A DNA stretch of 26,830 nt, taken from positions 1 to 26,830 of IMG/VR virus record IMGVR_UViG_3300013132_000219, one strand, 5' to 3'. A program made the translations under genes and the position numbers. Positions 13,916 through 20,884 of this stretch are shown here, one piece after another. A model generated the notes under the pieces. It was given only the letters and a program-made list of their open reading frames with translations. It was not told the DNA's origin and did not search any database. This DNA is from a virus. Numbering within the stretch: position 1 is the stretch's first letter; every line of letters starts with the position of its first letter.

Positions 13916-14906
13916 AACAATCAAACATTTGAACACGCAAGTGTTGATCGGGTTCACCGATCAACGCGGGACTGCGTGGCATTACAAGAAAGACGAACAA
14001 GGCGACGAACCCAATCACTACGCGGGCGCGATACCTGTCGACGACGTGTTGCGACGTTTGTTCGCGTGGCACGCGGTCGAACTGCCGATGTTCGTGCGCA
14101 CGCCTGACGGTATGAACGTCGAAGTACCGAACCGCAAGGCGATCGTGCGCGACGACACGTTCGACGTGTTGGGCGTACCGTCGAAGGCGTATCTTCCGCA
14201 TCAGTACGACGAATGGTTGTTGAAGAATGTCGGCAACGTCATCGACGACGATCTCGCGATCGGTTCGGCTGGCGTGTTGAAGAACGGCGCGATTGCGTGG
14301 GTTCAGATCGAGATGCCAGAGAACATGAAGGTCGAAGGTGTCGAGTTTCGACCGCATCTGCTCGCGACGACATCGTTCAACGGCGAGATCGCGACGCTCT
14401 ACAAACGCACCTGCACGATCGTTGTTTGCGACAACACGCGCGCGCGCGCATTGCGTGAAACGTCGGAAGAATTGCGCGTCAAACACACGTCGGGAAGCAT
14501 GTTGCGGTTGAACGACGCGCGACAAGCGTTGAACATCGTGCATGAGTTGGGCGACGACTTCGCCGCCGAGATTAAAGAGTTGATGTCGATGAAGGTGTCG
14601 GATCGTCACTTTGATCGTTTGTTGAACGTGTTTGCGCCCGCGACCGATGCGGATAGTCGACAACTTCAAACACGCGCGGAAAGCACACGCAACACGCTTC
14701 GCCAAATGTGGCAAACCGACGTTCGTTGCGCGCCTTTCAGAAACACGGGTTTCGGGGTTGTGCAAACGATCAACACGTGGCGGCAACATATCAAACCGAC
14801 CCGCAACGGTCGATCGACGATCGAACGCTCGATGATCGACACGTTGACGGGCGTGACTGAAGCGTCCGACCGTGAAGTCGTCGACATGCTGGTCGGTGTC
14901 GCGTGA
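13905..14906 (+). CDS. DUF932 / phage-plasmid-like protein
   Basis: A 333-residue protein matching the overall pattern of the DUF932 (phage/plasmid-like) family: AGAIPVDDVLRRLFAWHAVELP early, then VLGVPSKAYLPHQYDEWLLKNVGNVIDDDLAIGSAG. The family's core follows (LLATTSFNGEIATLYKRTCTIVVCDNTRARAL), then a helical C-terminus with NTLRQMWQTD and TINTWRQHI. Members are common in phages and plasmids of actinobacteria, lie near recombination genes and have no settled biochemical role. The Shine-Dalgarno GAAGGGAACAACA is good. Confidence 0.75.
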   Translation: MTTETIKHLNTQVLIGFTDQRGTAWHYKKDEQGDEPNHYAGAIPVDDVLRRLFAWHAVELPMFVRTPDGMNVEVPNRKAIVRDDTFDVLGVPSKAYLPHQYDEWLLKNVGNVIDDDLAIGSAGVLKNGAIAWVQIEMPENMKVEGVEFRPHLLATTSFNGEIATLYKRTCTIVVCDNTRARALRETSEELRVKHTSGSMLRLNDARQALNIVHELGDDFAAEIKELMSMKVSDRHFDRLLNVFAPATDADSRQLQTRAESTRNTLRQMWQTDVRCAPFRNTGFGVVQTINTWRQHIKPTRNGRSTIERSMIDTLTGVTEASDREVVDMLVGVA

Positions 14907-14954
14907 ACGAATTGTCAAGTATGCTTCTCGAACCCTACAAAGGCTTCGGGAAGC

Positions 14955-15107
14955 GTGACGGACAAAGACATCATCAATGCAATAGGCTTCTTACGGCGCA
15001 TCTCGGTCGGTCGATTAGACGAACAACGTTTGATCGACACCGTTGAAGCGTTAGAAAGAGAATTAGAGAAACGACGACATGACCGACGCAAACATCGCAA
15101 CACGTAA
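14955..15107 (+). CDS. 50-residue helical small protein
   Basis: Starts at GTG with a purine-rich CGGGAAGC immediately upstream: TDKDIINAIGFLRRISVGRLDEQRLIDTVEALERELEKRRHD. The last 25 residues are an amphipathic helix with heptad spacing. It overlaps the start of the PAPS-reductase-like gene by 29 bases. An alternative GTG at 14903 gives a shorter, poorer protein in another frame. Confidence rests on the protein-like helix pattern and position. Confidence 0.5.
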   Translation: MTDKDIINAIGFLRRISVGRLDEQRLIDTVEALERELEKRRHDRRKHRNT

Positions 15108-15918
15108 GCCGTTGCGCTTCTTATCGCTCGGTGCTGGGGTGCAAAGCACGACGTTGTTGTTGATGATGTTGCACGATGTCATTGAACCTGCCGATCATGT
15201 CATCTTTGCCGATACGGGTTGGGAACCGAAAGCGGTGTATGAACATCTACATCGTTTGAAGCAGTTGATGTCGCAAGCGAACATGCCGTTTCACGTTGTG
15301 TCGATCGGCAACATTCGTCAAGATACATTGACACCGAATAAGCGTGTCGCATCGATGCCGTTGTTCATGTTGTCGTCTGAAGGCAAGAAAGGCATGGTTC
15401 GTCGCCAATGCACAAAGGGCTACAAGATTGAGCCGTTGTTGCGTAAGCAACGCGAACTTGTCGGACTTGCCAAAGGTGAGCGCAACAAACATCACCTTGC
15501 AACGACGATCATTGGAATTTCGTTCGATGAGAGCGAGAGAATGCGCGACGCGTCGTTTCCGTGGTTGCGGAATGACTATCCATTGATCGATCGTCGCATG
15601 ACTCGACAAGATTGTGTTGATTGGTGTTTGTCGCATGGATACGAAACACCGCCGCGTTCAGCCTGCATCGGTTGTCCTTTCAAGAGTGATGATGAATGGC
15701 GACGACTGCGACAAGAAACCCCCGACGAGTTTGCCGATGCGGTCGACTTTGACCGTCAACTGCGCAATCTAAACAATCCATTGAGCAACGCGATTACGTC
15801 AATTCCGTACTTGCATCGTGCAAGAATCCCACTTGATCAAGTTGACTTACGTAATGCAAGTGAACTAGGTCAGGACAGTTTGTTCGATCAAGAGTGCCAA
15901 GGAATGTGCGGCGTATGA
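15079..15918 (+). CDS. PAPS reductase-like / N-type ATP pyrophosphatase family protein
   Basis: A 279-residue protein. Residues 15-27 (LSLGAGVQSTTLLLM) are a variant PP-loop: the usual SGGxxS is GAGVQS. FADTGWEPKAVYEHL is the next conserved block, with RRQCTKGYKIEPL near 113 and ACIGCPF near 198. This is the signature of the phage PAPS-reductase-like proteins, which adenylate a substrate using ATP; the Cys pair CIGC could bind metal or carry sulfur. True sulfate reduction is unlikely in a phage. Related proteins act in DNA phosphorothioation (DndC) and in nucleotide modification, and here it sits directly before the 7-deazaguanine genes. Substrate unknown. Confidence 0.7.
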   Translation: MTDANIATRKPLRFLSLGAGVQSTTLLLMMLHDVIEPADHVIFADTGWEPKAVYEHLHRLKQLMSQANMPFHVVSIGNIRQDTLTPNKRVASMPLFMLSSEGKKGMVRRQCTKGYKIEPLLRKQRELVGLAKGERNKHHLATTIIGISFDESERMRDASFPWLRNDYPLIDRRMTRQDCVDWCLSHGYETPPRSACIGCPFKSDDEWRRLRQETPDEFADAVDFDRQLRNLNNPLSNAITSIPYLHRARIPLDQVDLRNASELGQDSLFDQECQGMCGV

Positions 15919-16151
15919 CCGACGCAAACAGCGCGATCGCTGAGATCATCATGTGGCAGTCACGCGTTCAAGACCTTGAAACGTCGAATGAACGCCTGCG
16001 CGAAGAACGCGACTCGTTGCTGTCGACGATCGTGTCGTTGAACAACCGTGAACGCGTGTTGTTGACGCGTTTGACCGAATTAGACAACACGGTTCAACGC
16101 ATGTCGCGCGAGATGTCGCGGCATCGTGCGGACGGTGAGTTGTACCCTTGA
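15915..16151 (+). CDS. small coiled-coil protein
   Basis: A 78-residue protein from the ATG at 15915, overlapping the upstream stop (ATGA). From residue 10 on it is one continuous coiled coil (MWQSRVQDLETSNERLREERDSLL, RVLLTRLTELDNTVQRMSREM) with clear Leu/Val heptads. There is no membrane segment. It may be an oligomerisation partner of the neighbouring PAPS-reductase-like or Gp88 proteins. Function unknown. Confidence 0.6.
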   Translation: MTDANSAIAEIIMWQSRVQDLETSNERLREERDSLLSTIVSLNNRERVLLTRLTELDNTVQRMSREMSRHRADGELYP

Positions 16152-16152
16152 C

Positions 16153-16905
16153 ATGGCGTTGTTGACGCAGAACAGCGAACTGCGACCGCACGGCATCCAC
16201 AATTTCACGATCCCCGCGTGGTTCGTTCGATTGGACGACGGGTCAATCTTCAAGACGTGTCCGAACGCGGGTGCGTGCGCGCAAGTGTGCTACGCGCGGA
16301 ACGGAACTTACTTGTTCTCGAACGTCATGGCGGCGCACATGCGCAACCTTCGCATGATCATCGACACGCCCGACAAATGGCAAGACGCGATCACGAACGA
16401 ACTGCGACAACGACGTTTCCGACCGACGAACAAGGCGCGTGACGCGATCGAAGGGCTGAACATCGACGACTTGGACGAATGGTTGCGCAAATGGTGGGAT
16501 CAAGGTGGGAAGGCGGTGCGCATCCATGACAGCGGCGACTTCTTCGCAGAATGGTATCTGCATCGCTGGTTTGATATCGCAACAAACACGCCCGACGTGC
16601 TGTTCTACGCATATACGAAAGAAGTCGCGATGTTGCGCAAACAACGACATGTCCCCGTCAACTTCCGTTTCGTGTTCTCGACGGGCGGTTTGCAGGACGA
16701 CTTGATCGGCGATGATCGTCATGCCGATGTCTTTCCGAATGAACGCGCAATCACGGACGCAGGGTATGTCAGTCAAGACGCGAACGACTTGTTGTGCGTG
16801 TTGTTGTCGACGAACAAGATCGGTATTCCAGCGAACAACATCAAGCATTTCAACAAATTGATCGACGGGCGCAGATTCTCGGAACTGCGTATAAGGCGCG
16901 GCTGA
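16153..16905 (+). CDS. Gp88-family protein, candidate DpdA-type guanine transglycosylase
   Basis: A 250-residue protein from the ATG at 16153. It starts MALLTQNSELRPHGIHNFTIPAWF, then KTCPNAGACAQVCYARNGTYLF with Cys36, Cys42 and Cys46, which could bind a metal or Fe-S centre. RIHDSGDFF follows near residues 123-130, then DVLFYAYTKEV, HADVFP and GIPANNIKHFNKLIDGRRF. These are the hallmarks of the phage gene product 88 family. From memory, some Gp88-like proteins have been reassigned as DpdA2, which exchanges guanine in DNA for preQ0 or related bases; this needs checking. Its neighbours queF, a deazaguanine transporter and queC support that role. Otherwise it is an uncharacterised phage enzyme. 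Confidence 0.68.
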   Translation: MALLTQNSELRPHGIHNFTIPAWFVRLDDGSIFKTCPNAGACAQVCYARNGTYLFSNVMAAHMRNLRMIIDTPDKWQDAITNELRQRRFRPTNKARDAIEGLNIDDLDEWLRKWWDQGGKAVRIHDSGDFFAEWYLHRWFDIATNTPDVLFYAYTKEVAMLRKQRHVPVNFRFVFSTGGLQDDLIGDDRHADVFPNERAITDAGYVSQDANDLLCVLLSTNKIGIPANNIKHFNKLIDGRRFSELRIRRG

Positions 16906-16986
16906 AACACCCCCTGTCGACACCAAGGGTGACGGGGTTGAACGCGTCTGCGCGCCTGCTGACGCGTCTGCTAGCCTTGTAGACAC
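16906..16986 (+). promoter_or_regulatory. intergenic region with inverted repeat and possible leaderless promoter
   Basis: An 81-base gap. ACGCGTC (around 16942) and GACGCGT (around 16960) are inverted copies about 12 bases apart. TAGCCT at 16972-16977 fits a TAnnnT -10 and lies 9 bases before the ATG at 16987, with no Shine-Dalgarno. Transcription of the ParB-fusion gene may start here and be leaderless. Confidence 0.4.
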
Positions 16987-18198
16987 ATGAAGGGCAACAT
17001 CAGAACCGAGATTCAGTCGTTGGCGGTGTCGATTGACGACTTGCGCGAACATCCCGAGAACGTGCGGCAAGGCGATGTCGGTGCGATCAGCGAAAGTTTG
17101 TCGTTTCACGGACAGTACCGTCCGATCGTCGTGCAACGTTCGACGAACTTCGTGTTGGCGGGCAATCACACTTTGAAGGCGGCGCGCGCGCTGGGTTGGT
17201 CGCATGTCGCGGCGACGTTCGTTGATTGCAATGACGATCGCGCTTTGCGCATCTTGTTGATCGACAACAGAACGAACGATCTTGCGTCCTATGACGAACC
17301 CGCGTTGATCGATGCGTTGAAACGAGTGCATGAAACCGACGAAGGGCTGTTGGGTACTGCGTTTGACCCGTCTGCGCTCGACGAAATGATCGCCGCGCTC
17401 GGCTTAAATGAACCCGACACCGACATTCCGTCGTCGCGAACGTTGCCCCTTGACATGATCTTCACGCAAACGTTGTTAGGATTGTGTTGTGTCGCGGTTG
17501 CAAGCGGATTGAAGTACGGCAAACAGTCAGGGAAAGAAGTTTGCGGAAACTACCATGTTCACGCGCGTCACACGTTGACGTTCTTGGACAACGATTGGCA
17601 CGACTATCGACACGACAAACATGTCGCGGAAACCGCGCAGTTTCGCCCGAAATATGTGACGACGCGCGACCTTGTGACCCGCGATCAAGCAAAGCGGTTC
17701 GGTATCGAGTATCAATCGATCGAACAAACGATCGAACAAGCAGACGAACTTGCGCAACACGCGGAGAACGTCATTCTGATCCCGAAATATGACTGCATCG
17801 ACGAATTGCCCGATCGTTTCATGTTGGGATACTCGATTCCGACTTCGCACGGCGGCACACCTTTGCCAATCGAACGGTTTGCGGGTCGACGAGTGCATTT
17901 GCTCGGGGGTTCTTGGAAGAAACAGATGTCCTATCTCGCCGCGATGAAAGACGACGTTGTTTCGATCGACAACAACTATTTGTCGTCGGAAGCAAGGTGG
18001 GGGTGTTTCACGTATCCAGACGGGCGCACCGCGACCGTTCGCGACCTAGGCATCACGAATGAACCCTACAAAGATCATTGCCCGTTGTTCATCGCCGCGA
18101 TCATCTCGATCAACAGCATCGCGAACGCGGTCAAACTGATCTTTGACGACGGATACCAACTTGAAGTCGACGACGATGATGTTGCACCCCGCGATTGA
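16987..18198 (+). CDS. ParB-domain protein fused to a tRNA-guanine transglycosylase-like (DpdA-type) domain
   Basis: A 403-residue two-domain protein. Residues 12-105 are a ParB/Srx-type domain: HPENVRQGD, LSFHGQYRPIVVQ and GNHTLKAAR at 59-67, the phage/methylase-type version of the ParB box. From about 150 a second domain has GLKYGKQSG (about 173), DNDWHDY (about 200), VILIPKYDCIDELP (about 263), GYSIPTSHGGTPLP (281-294), VHLLGGS and VVSIDNNY. The spacing of a PKYD strand, a GYS-PTSxGGTP loop and a HLLGG strand suits the TIM barrel of guanine transglycosylases such as DpdA. Activity would be base exchange in DNA. It has a possible leaderless start and sits between the Gp88 and queF genes. 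Confidence 0.62.
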   Translation: MKGNIRTEIQSLAVSIDDLREHPENVRQGDVGAISESLSFHGQYRPIVVQRSTNFVLAGNHTLKAARALGWSHVAATFVDCNDDRALRILLIDNRTNDLASYDEPALIDALKRVHETDEGLLGTAFDPSALDEMIAALGLNEPDTDIPSSRTLPLDMIFTQTLLGLCCVAVASGLKYGKQSGKEVCGNYHVHARHTLTFLDNDWHDYRHDKHVAETAQFRPKYVTTRDLVTRDQAKRFGIEYQSIEQTIEQADELAQHAENVILIPKYDCIDELPDRFMLGYSIPTSHGGTPLPIERFAGRRVHLLGGSWKKQMSYLAAMKDDVVSIDNNYLSSEARWGCFTYPDGRTATVRDLGITNEPYKDHCPLFIAAIISINSIANAVKLIFDDGYQLEVDDDDVAPRD

Positions 18199-18206
18199 AC
18201 GCGGTA

Positions 18207-18230
18207 GGTTAGACGCTTAAACACCTAACC
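18207..18230 (+). terminator. hairpin between ParB-fusion gene and queF
   Basis: GGTTAG at 18207-18212 pairs with CTAACC at 18225-18230 across a 12-base loop containing ACGCTTA, the same core seen in the loop of the hairpin at 11638. It may be a weak terminator or processing site; TTGAAC (18195) and TAAACA 17 bases later could alternatively make a weak promoter for queF. Confidence 0.3.
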
Positions 18231-18263
18231 GAAACTCATCGAGTCAACCGAAACAAGGTCAAC

Positions 18264-18647
18264 ATGTCAACAAACGTTCTTGGGGCGATCGTTCAACACG
18301 CTGTCGAACGCCTTGACATCATCCCGTTCGCAACCGACGCGCTCGCACAAGTCGAGTTTGTGACCCATGAACTCGCGTCAATTTGTCCCGTCACCAATCA
18401 ACCCGACATTTCGACGGTCGTGATCACCTACGAACCCGACGATTGCATCATCGAAAGCAAGTCGTTGAAATTGTATCTGTGGGGGTTTCGTGACAAAGGC
18501 ATCTTCTGTGAAGCGATCGCGACAACAATCGCGACACGCATCTTCGTTGATGCACACCCGAACAACGTTGTCGTGACAGTTAAACAACAAGCACGCGGGG
18601 GCATCGTCACGACCGCAACCGCCCAAATGACAAAGGAGACATCATGA
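18264..18647 (+). CDS. queF: QueF-type NADPH-dependent 7-cyano-7-deazaguanine (preQ0) reductase
   Basis: A 127-residue protein of the short (type I) QueF build, T-fold. ICPVTNQPD places the nucleophile Cys41, which forms a thioimide with the nitrile of preQ0, and Asp48. ESKSLKLYL at 64-72 is the family's NADPH-binding motif, so this is a reductase type and not the amidating QueF-like type, which lacks it. The usual substrate-contacting His-Glu pair (FHE) appears here as FCE (Cys82-Glu83), an unusual change. It would convert preQ0 to preQ1. It is followed without a gap by the transporter gene (4-base overlap). Partner genes point to DNA modification with preQ1 and not to tRNA queuosine. Confidence 0.83.
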   Translation: MSTNVLGAIVQHAVERLDIIPFATDALAQVEFVTHELASICPVTNQPDISTVVITYEPDDCIIESKSLKLYLWGFRDKGIFCEAIATTIATRIFVDAHPNNVVVTVKQQARGGIVTTATAQMTKETS

Positions 18648-19189
18648 ACTATCCAAGAAAGGCGTACTTATACGCAACGGGGTATGTGGCAAGCGTCGTT
18701 CTCGCGAACCTGACGTTGCACATATTTGTCGAACTGCCGTTGCTCGGCGTGTTCACGTTCGGAACATTGTTCTTCGCGTTCACATTCACGTTCCGCGATC
18801 GAGTGCATCACCTAGCAAACAGCAAAGCGTTCGTCTACGCAACGATCGGCGTGACCGTCATCGCGAACATCATCGCCGCCTACCTGACTGGCACGCCTTG
18901 GCGTTTCATCATCGCATCGTTCATCGCGATCGCACTTGCCGAAACAGCAGACACCGAGATCTACCACGCGTTTAGACGCAAGACATGGTTGACTCGCGTG
19001 TTGACATCGAACGCGGTTGCAGTTCCCGTCGATACCGCCGTGTTCGTGCTACTCGCCTTCTACGGCAACGAAAGCAACAAGATCATGTGGCAGATATTCC
19101 AGAACGATGTCTTGTGGAAGTTCGCAATCGCAACAACAATCGCCGTGAACATCAGCAAACGCGCCCAAGATGCCTACGCGTCAACGTGA
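18644..19189 (+). CDS. VUT/YhhQ-family queuosine-precursor transporter
   Basis: A 181-residue integral membrane protein with five to six hydrophobic segments (about 12-30, 35-50, 62-82, 86-102, 122-142, 155-170). The FRDRVHH loop and the IALAETADTEIYHAFR segment carry the polar residues typical of the Vut_1 (DUF165, YhhQ) family, whose members import preQ0/preQ1. Shine-Dalgarno AAAGGAGACATC. It overlaps queF by ATGA and is followed by an unknown gene, so it is expressed with the reductase. In a phage, its plausible job is to raise the intracellular supply of deazaguanine base during infection, placed in the cytoplasmic membrane of the host. Confidence 0.8.
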   Translation: MNYPRKAYLYATGYVASVVLANLTLHIFVELPLLGVFTFGTLFFAFTFTFRDRVHHLANSKAFVYATIGVTVIANIIAAYLTGTPWRFIIASFIAIALAETADTEIYHAFRRKTWLTRVLTSNAVAVPVDTAVFVLLAFYGNESNKIMWQIFQNDVLWKFAIATTIAVNISKRAQDAYAST

Positions 19190-19192
19190 TCG

Positions 19193-19849
19193 ATGAGCAA
19201 CTTCTTAAACATCAACATCCCTTACTTCTTTGCAAACCTTGACAGCGCGTTCTTGTATGACCGCGACCCGTCGCCAACAAACGACATGGTTCCCGTCGAA
19301 GTGTTCATGTTCACGTCGATCCCGCAACGTTGCGGAATGTTCTCGGTAATGACCGAATGGGGGTCGCAACATGCGCGAGTCCCGATCCATTACCTGACGA
19401 GCATGAACGTCGAACAACCGACCGCCTACCCGCTTGATTGGATCGAACTATGGGACTCGGTTTCGTACTATGCGTCCGTCAACATCATCGACTATTGCAA
19501 GAACCGCGCGGCAATGATCTGGTTGAAGGATCACACGCAACACAAAGCCCGCTACATGTTCACGATCGACTGGTGTCTCGGGCAACAATACTTGAGTGGC
19601 TACGGCGAGTACGCGGCGGGTCACAAGAACGGACACGTGTTCGAAGGCGAAGGCGGACAGTATTTCATCCAGCCGAACAATCGCGTCCTTTGGTTAGACG
19701 GCGGTTCGTGGATCACGAAACAACTTGTCAAACCTGATTGGCGTGTGTTCAGTCAAGAGTTCTCGTGCGAACACACGGGATCACGTTGGGTCAGCGAGTC
19801 CGACGACGAACTTTACTTCTACACGTTCAAAGAACGACCCAACACATGA
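19193..19849 (+). CDS. uncharacterised protein in the deazaguanine operon
   Basis: A 218-residue soluble protein I do not recognise. It opens MSNFLNINIPYFFANLDSAF and is rich in aromatic residues (Trp, Tyr, Phe). It has scattered Cys (RCGMF, DYCKN, WCLGQQ, FSCEH) without a clear metal-binding cluster. A central stretch reads YMFTIDWCLGQQYLSGYGEYAAGHKNGHVFEGEGGQYF. The start is three bases after the transporter stop, and its own stop overlaps the start of queC (ATGA). Such tight packing between the transporter and queC suggests a role in handling or further modifying the deazaguanine, but no reaction can be named. Confidence 0.65.
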   Translation: MSNFLNINIPYFFANLDSAFLYDRDPSPTNDMVPVEVFMFTSIPQRCGMFSVMTEWGSQHARVPIHYLTSMNVEQPTAYPLDWIELWDSVSYYASVNIIDYCKNRAAMIWLKDHTQHKARYMFTIDWCLGQQYLSGYGEYAAGHKNGHVFEGEGGQYFIQPNNRVLWLDGGSWITKQLVKPDWRVFSQEFSCEHTGSRWVSESDDELYFYTFKERPNT

Positions 19850-20598
19850 ACATCGTTGTGATCGTGTCGGGCGGCATGGACTCAGTCACGCTCGCCCATT
19901 TGTTGAAACATGAAGGACAAGACGTTCGCCTTGTGTCATTCGACTATGGGCAACGTCATCGGAAAGAACTGTCGTTTGCGCAACAATGCGCCCGCGACCT
20001 GCACGCCCGACACGACATCATCGACTTGACGAACATCAGTCGTTTGATCTCACGATCCGCATTGACATCGAACGACATCGACGTGCCAGACGGTCATTAC
20101 GCCGAAGACACGATGCGTCAAACAATCGTCCCGCACCGCAACGGAATCATGGCGGCGATCGCGATTGGTATTGCAGTCAACGAACATTGCGATCATGTCG
20201 CATTAGGTATCCATGCAGGCGACCACTACATCTACCCTGACTGTCGACCGATGTTCGCGACAACACTTGAACAACACGCAAAGGTCGCCAACGCGGGCTT
20301 CTTGCCCGATCACTTCACGATCATGACACCGTTCGTGAACATGACAAAGGCTGAGATCGTCGCACAAGGCGCAACGATCGGCGTGCCTTACGAACGAACG
20401 TGGTCATGCTACAAAGGTGGCGACGTGCATTGCGGCGCGTGCGGAACATGCTTCGAACGACGAGAAGCATTCAACGACGCGAACGTTATCGATCCGACTA
20501 ACTACATGACGCTTCCGCATTACGATGACCCACGTGCCGATCATGCGTCCTTGTCTCAACTGTCGAACATTGACAACGAACATCACTCGATGTCCTGA
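19846..20598 (+). CDS. queC: QueC, 7-cyano-7-deazaguanine (preQ0) synthase
   Basis: A 250-residue protein from the ATG at 19846, inside the stop of the previous gene. The PP-loop SGGMDS is at 8-13, followed by FDYGQRHRKEL. VPHRNGIMAAIAIGIA and GIHAGDHYIYPDCRP are conserved QueC blocks. The C-terminal zinc site is complete as C-x7-C-x2-C-x2-C (SCYKGGDVHCGACGTCFERREAF). QueC uses ATP and ammonia to turn 7-carboxy-7-deazaguanine into preQ0. FolE, QueD and QueE, which make the substrate, are not in this window. The product feeds QueF and the transglycosylase candidates upstream. A longer frame starting at a TTG (19738) is not needed. Confidence 0.92.
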   Translation: MNIVVIVSGGMDSVTLAHLLKHEGQDVRLVSFDYGQRHRKELSFAQQCARDLHARHDIIDLTNISRLISRSALTSNDIDVPDGHYAEDTMRQTIVPHRNGIMAAIAIGIAVNEHCDHVALGIHAGDHYIYPDCRPMFATTLEQHAKVANAGFLPDHFTIMTPFVNMTKAEIVAQGATIGVPYERTWSCYKGGDVHCGACGTCFERREAFNDANVIDPTNYMTLPHYDDPRADHASLSQLSNIDNEHHSMS

Positions 20599-20884
20599 AT
20601 GTCAAGCACAACGAGACAAGTTGTATCAAGGCGACTACCGACAACAAGCCGCGATCGTGCGAACGACCGCGACCGTGTGCTGGTTATGCGGTGAAGGCGA
20701 ACGACCCGACGACCCATTCACCGCCGACCACGTCATCCCAAACAACACAACAAGCGAACTTCGCGCCGCACATCGATCCTGCAACAGTTCACGCAAAGAC
20801 CTTCCCGCACACGTTCATCGAACACGCAACACACGACGACGAATGAACCCACGTCAACCCAATTCACCCACGTCAAAGACCTAG
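20543..20884 (+). CDS. HNH endonuclease
   Basis: A 113-residue protein. CLNC...CPEC at residues 4-18 and CWLCGEG form the zinc-binding Cys pairs. The HNH core is ADHVIPNNTTSELRAAHRSCNSSR with the D-H dyad, the Asn and the final H...CN. HNH proteins next to terminase are required for packaging-linked DNA cleavage in several HK97-like phages. The ATG at 20543 is preferred over 20525 because it starts directly before MRPCLNC, the usual N-terminus; both overlap queC. The last 13 residues are encoded within the beginning of the tandem-repeat region. Confidence 0.82.
   Translation: MRPCLNCRTLTTNITRCPECQAQRDKLYQGDYRQQAAIVRTTATVCWLCGEGERPDDPFTADHVIPNNTTSELRAAHRSCNSSRKDLPAHVHRTRNTRRRMNPRQPNSPTSKT

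Noticed and set aside
13851-14918. Minus-strand open frame (355 codons) opposite the DUF932 gene
   Set aside because: Shadow of a plus-strand gene with a recognisable family and good ribosome binding site.
16243-17331. Long minus-strand open frame (362 codons) across the Gp88 and ParB-fusion genes
   Set aside because: It spans two convincing plus-strand genes and their gap and shows low-complexity Arg/Gln content; a by-product of the codon bias.
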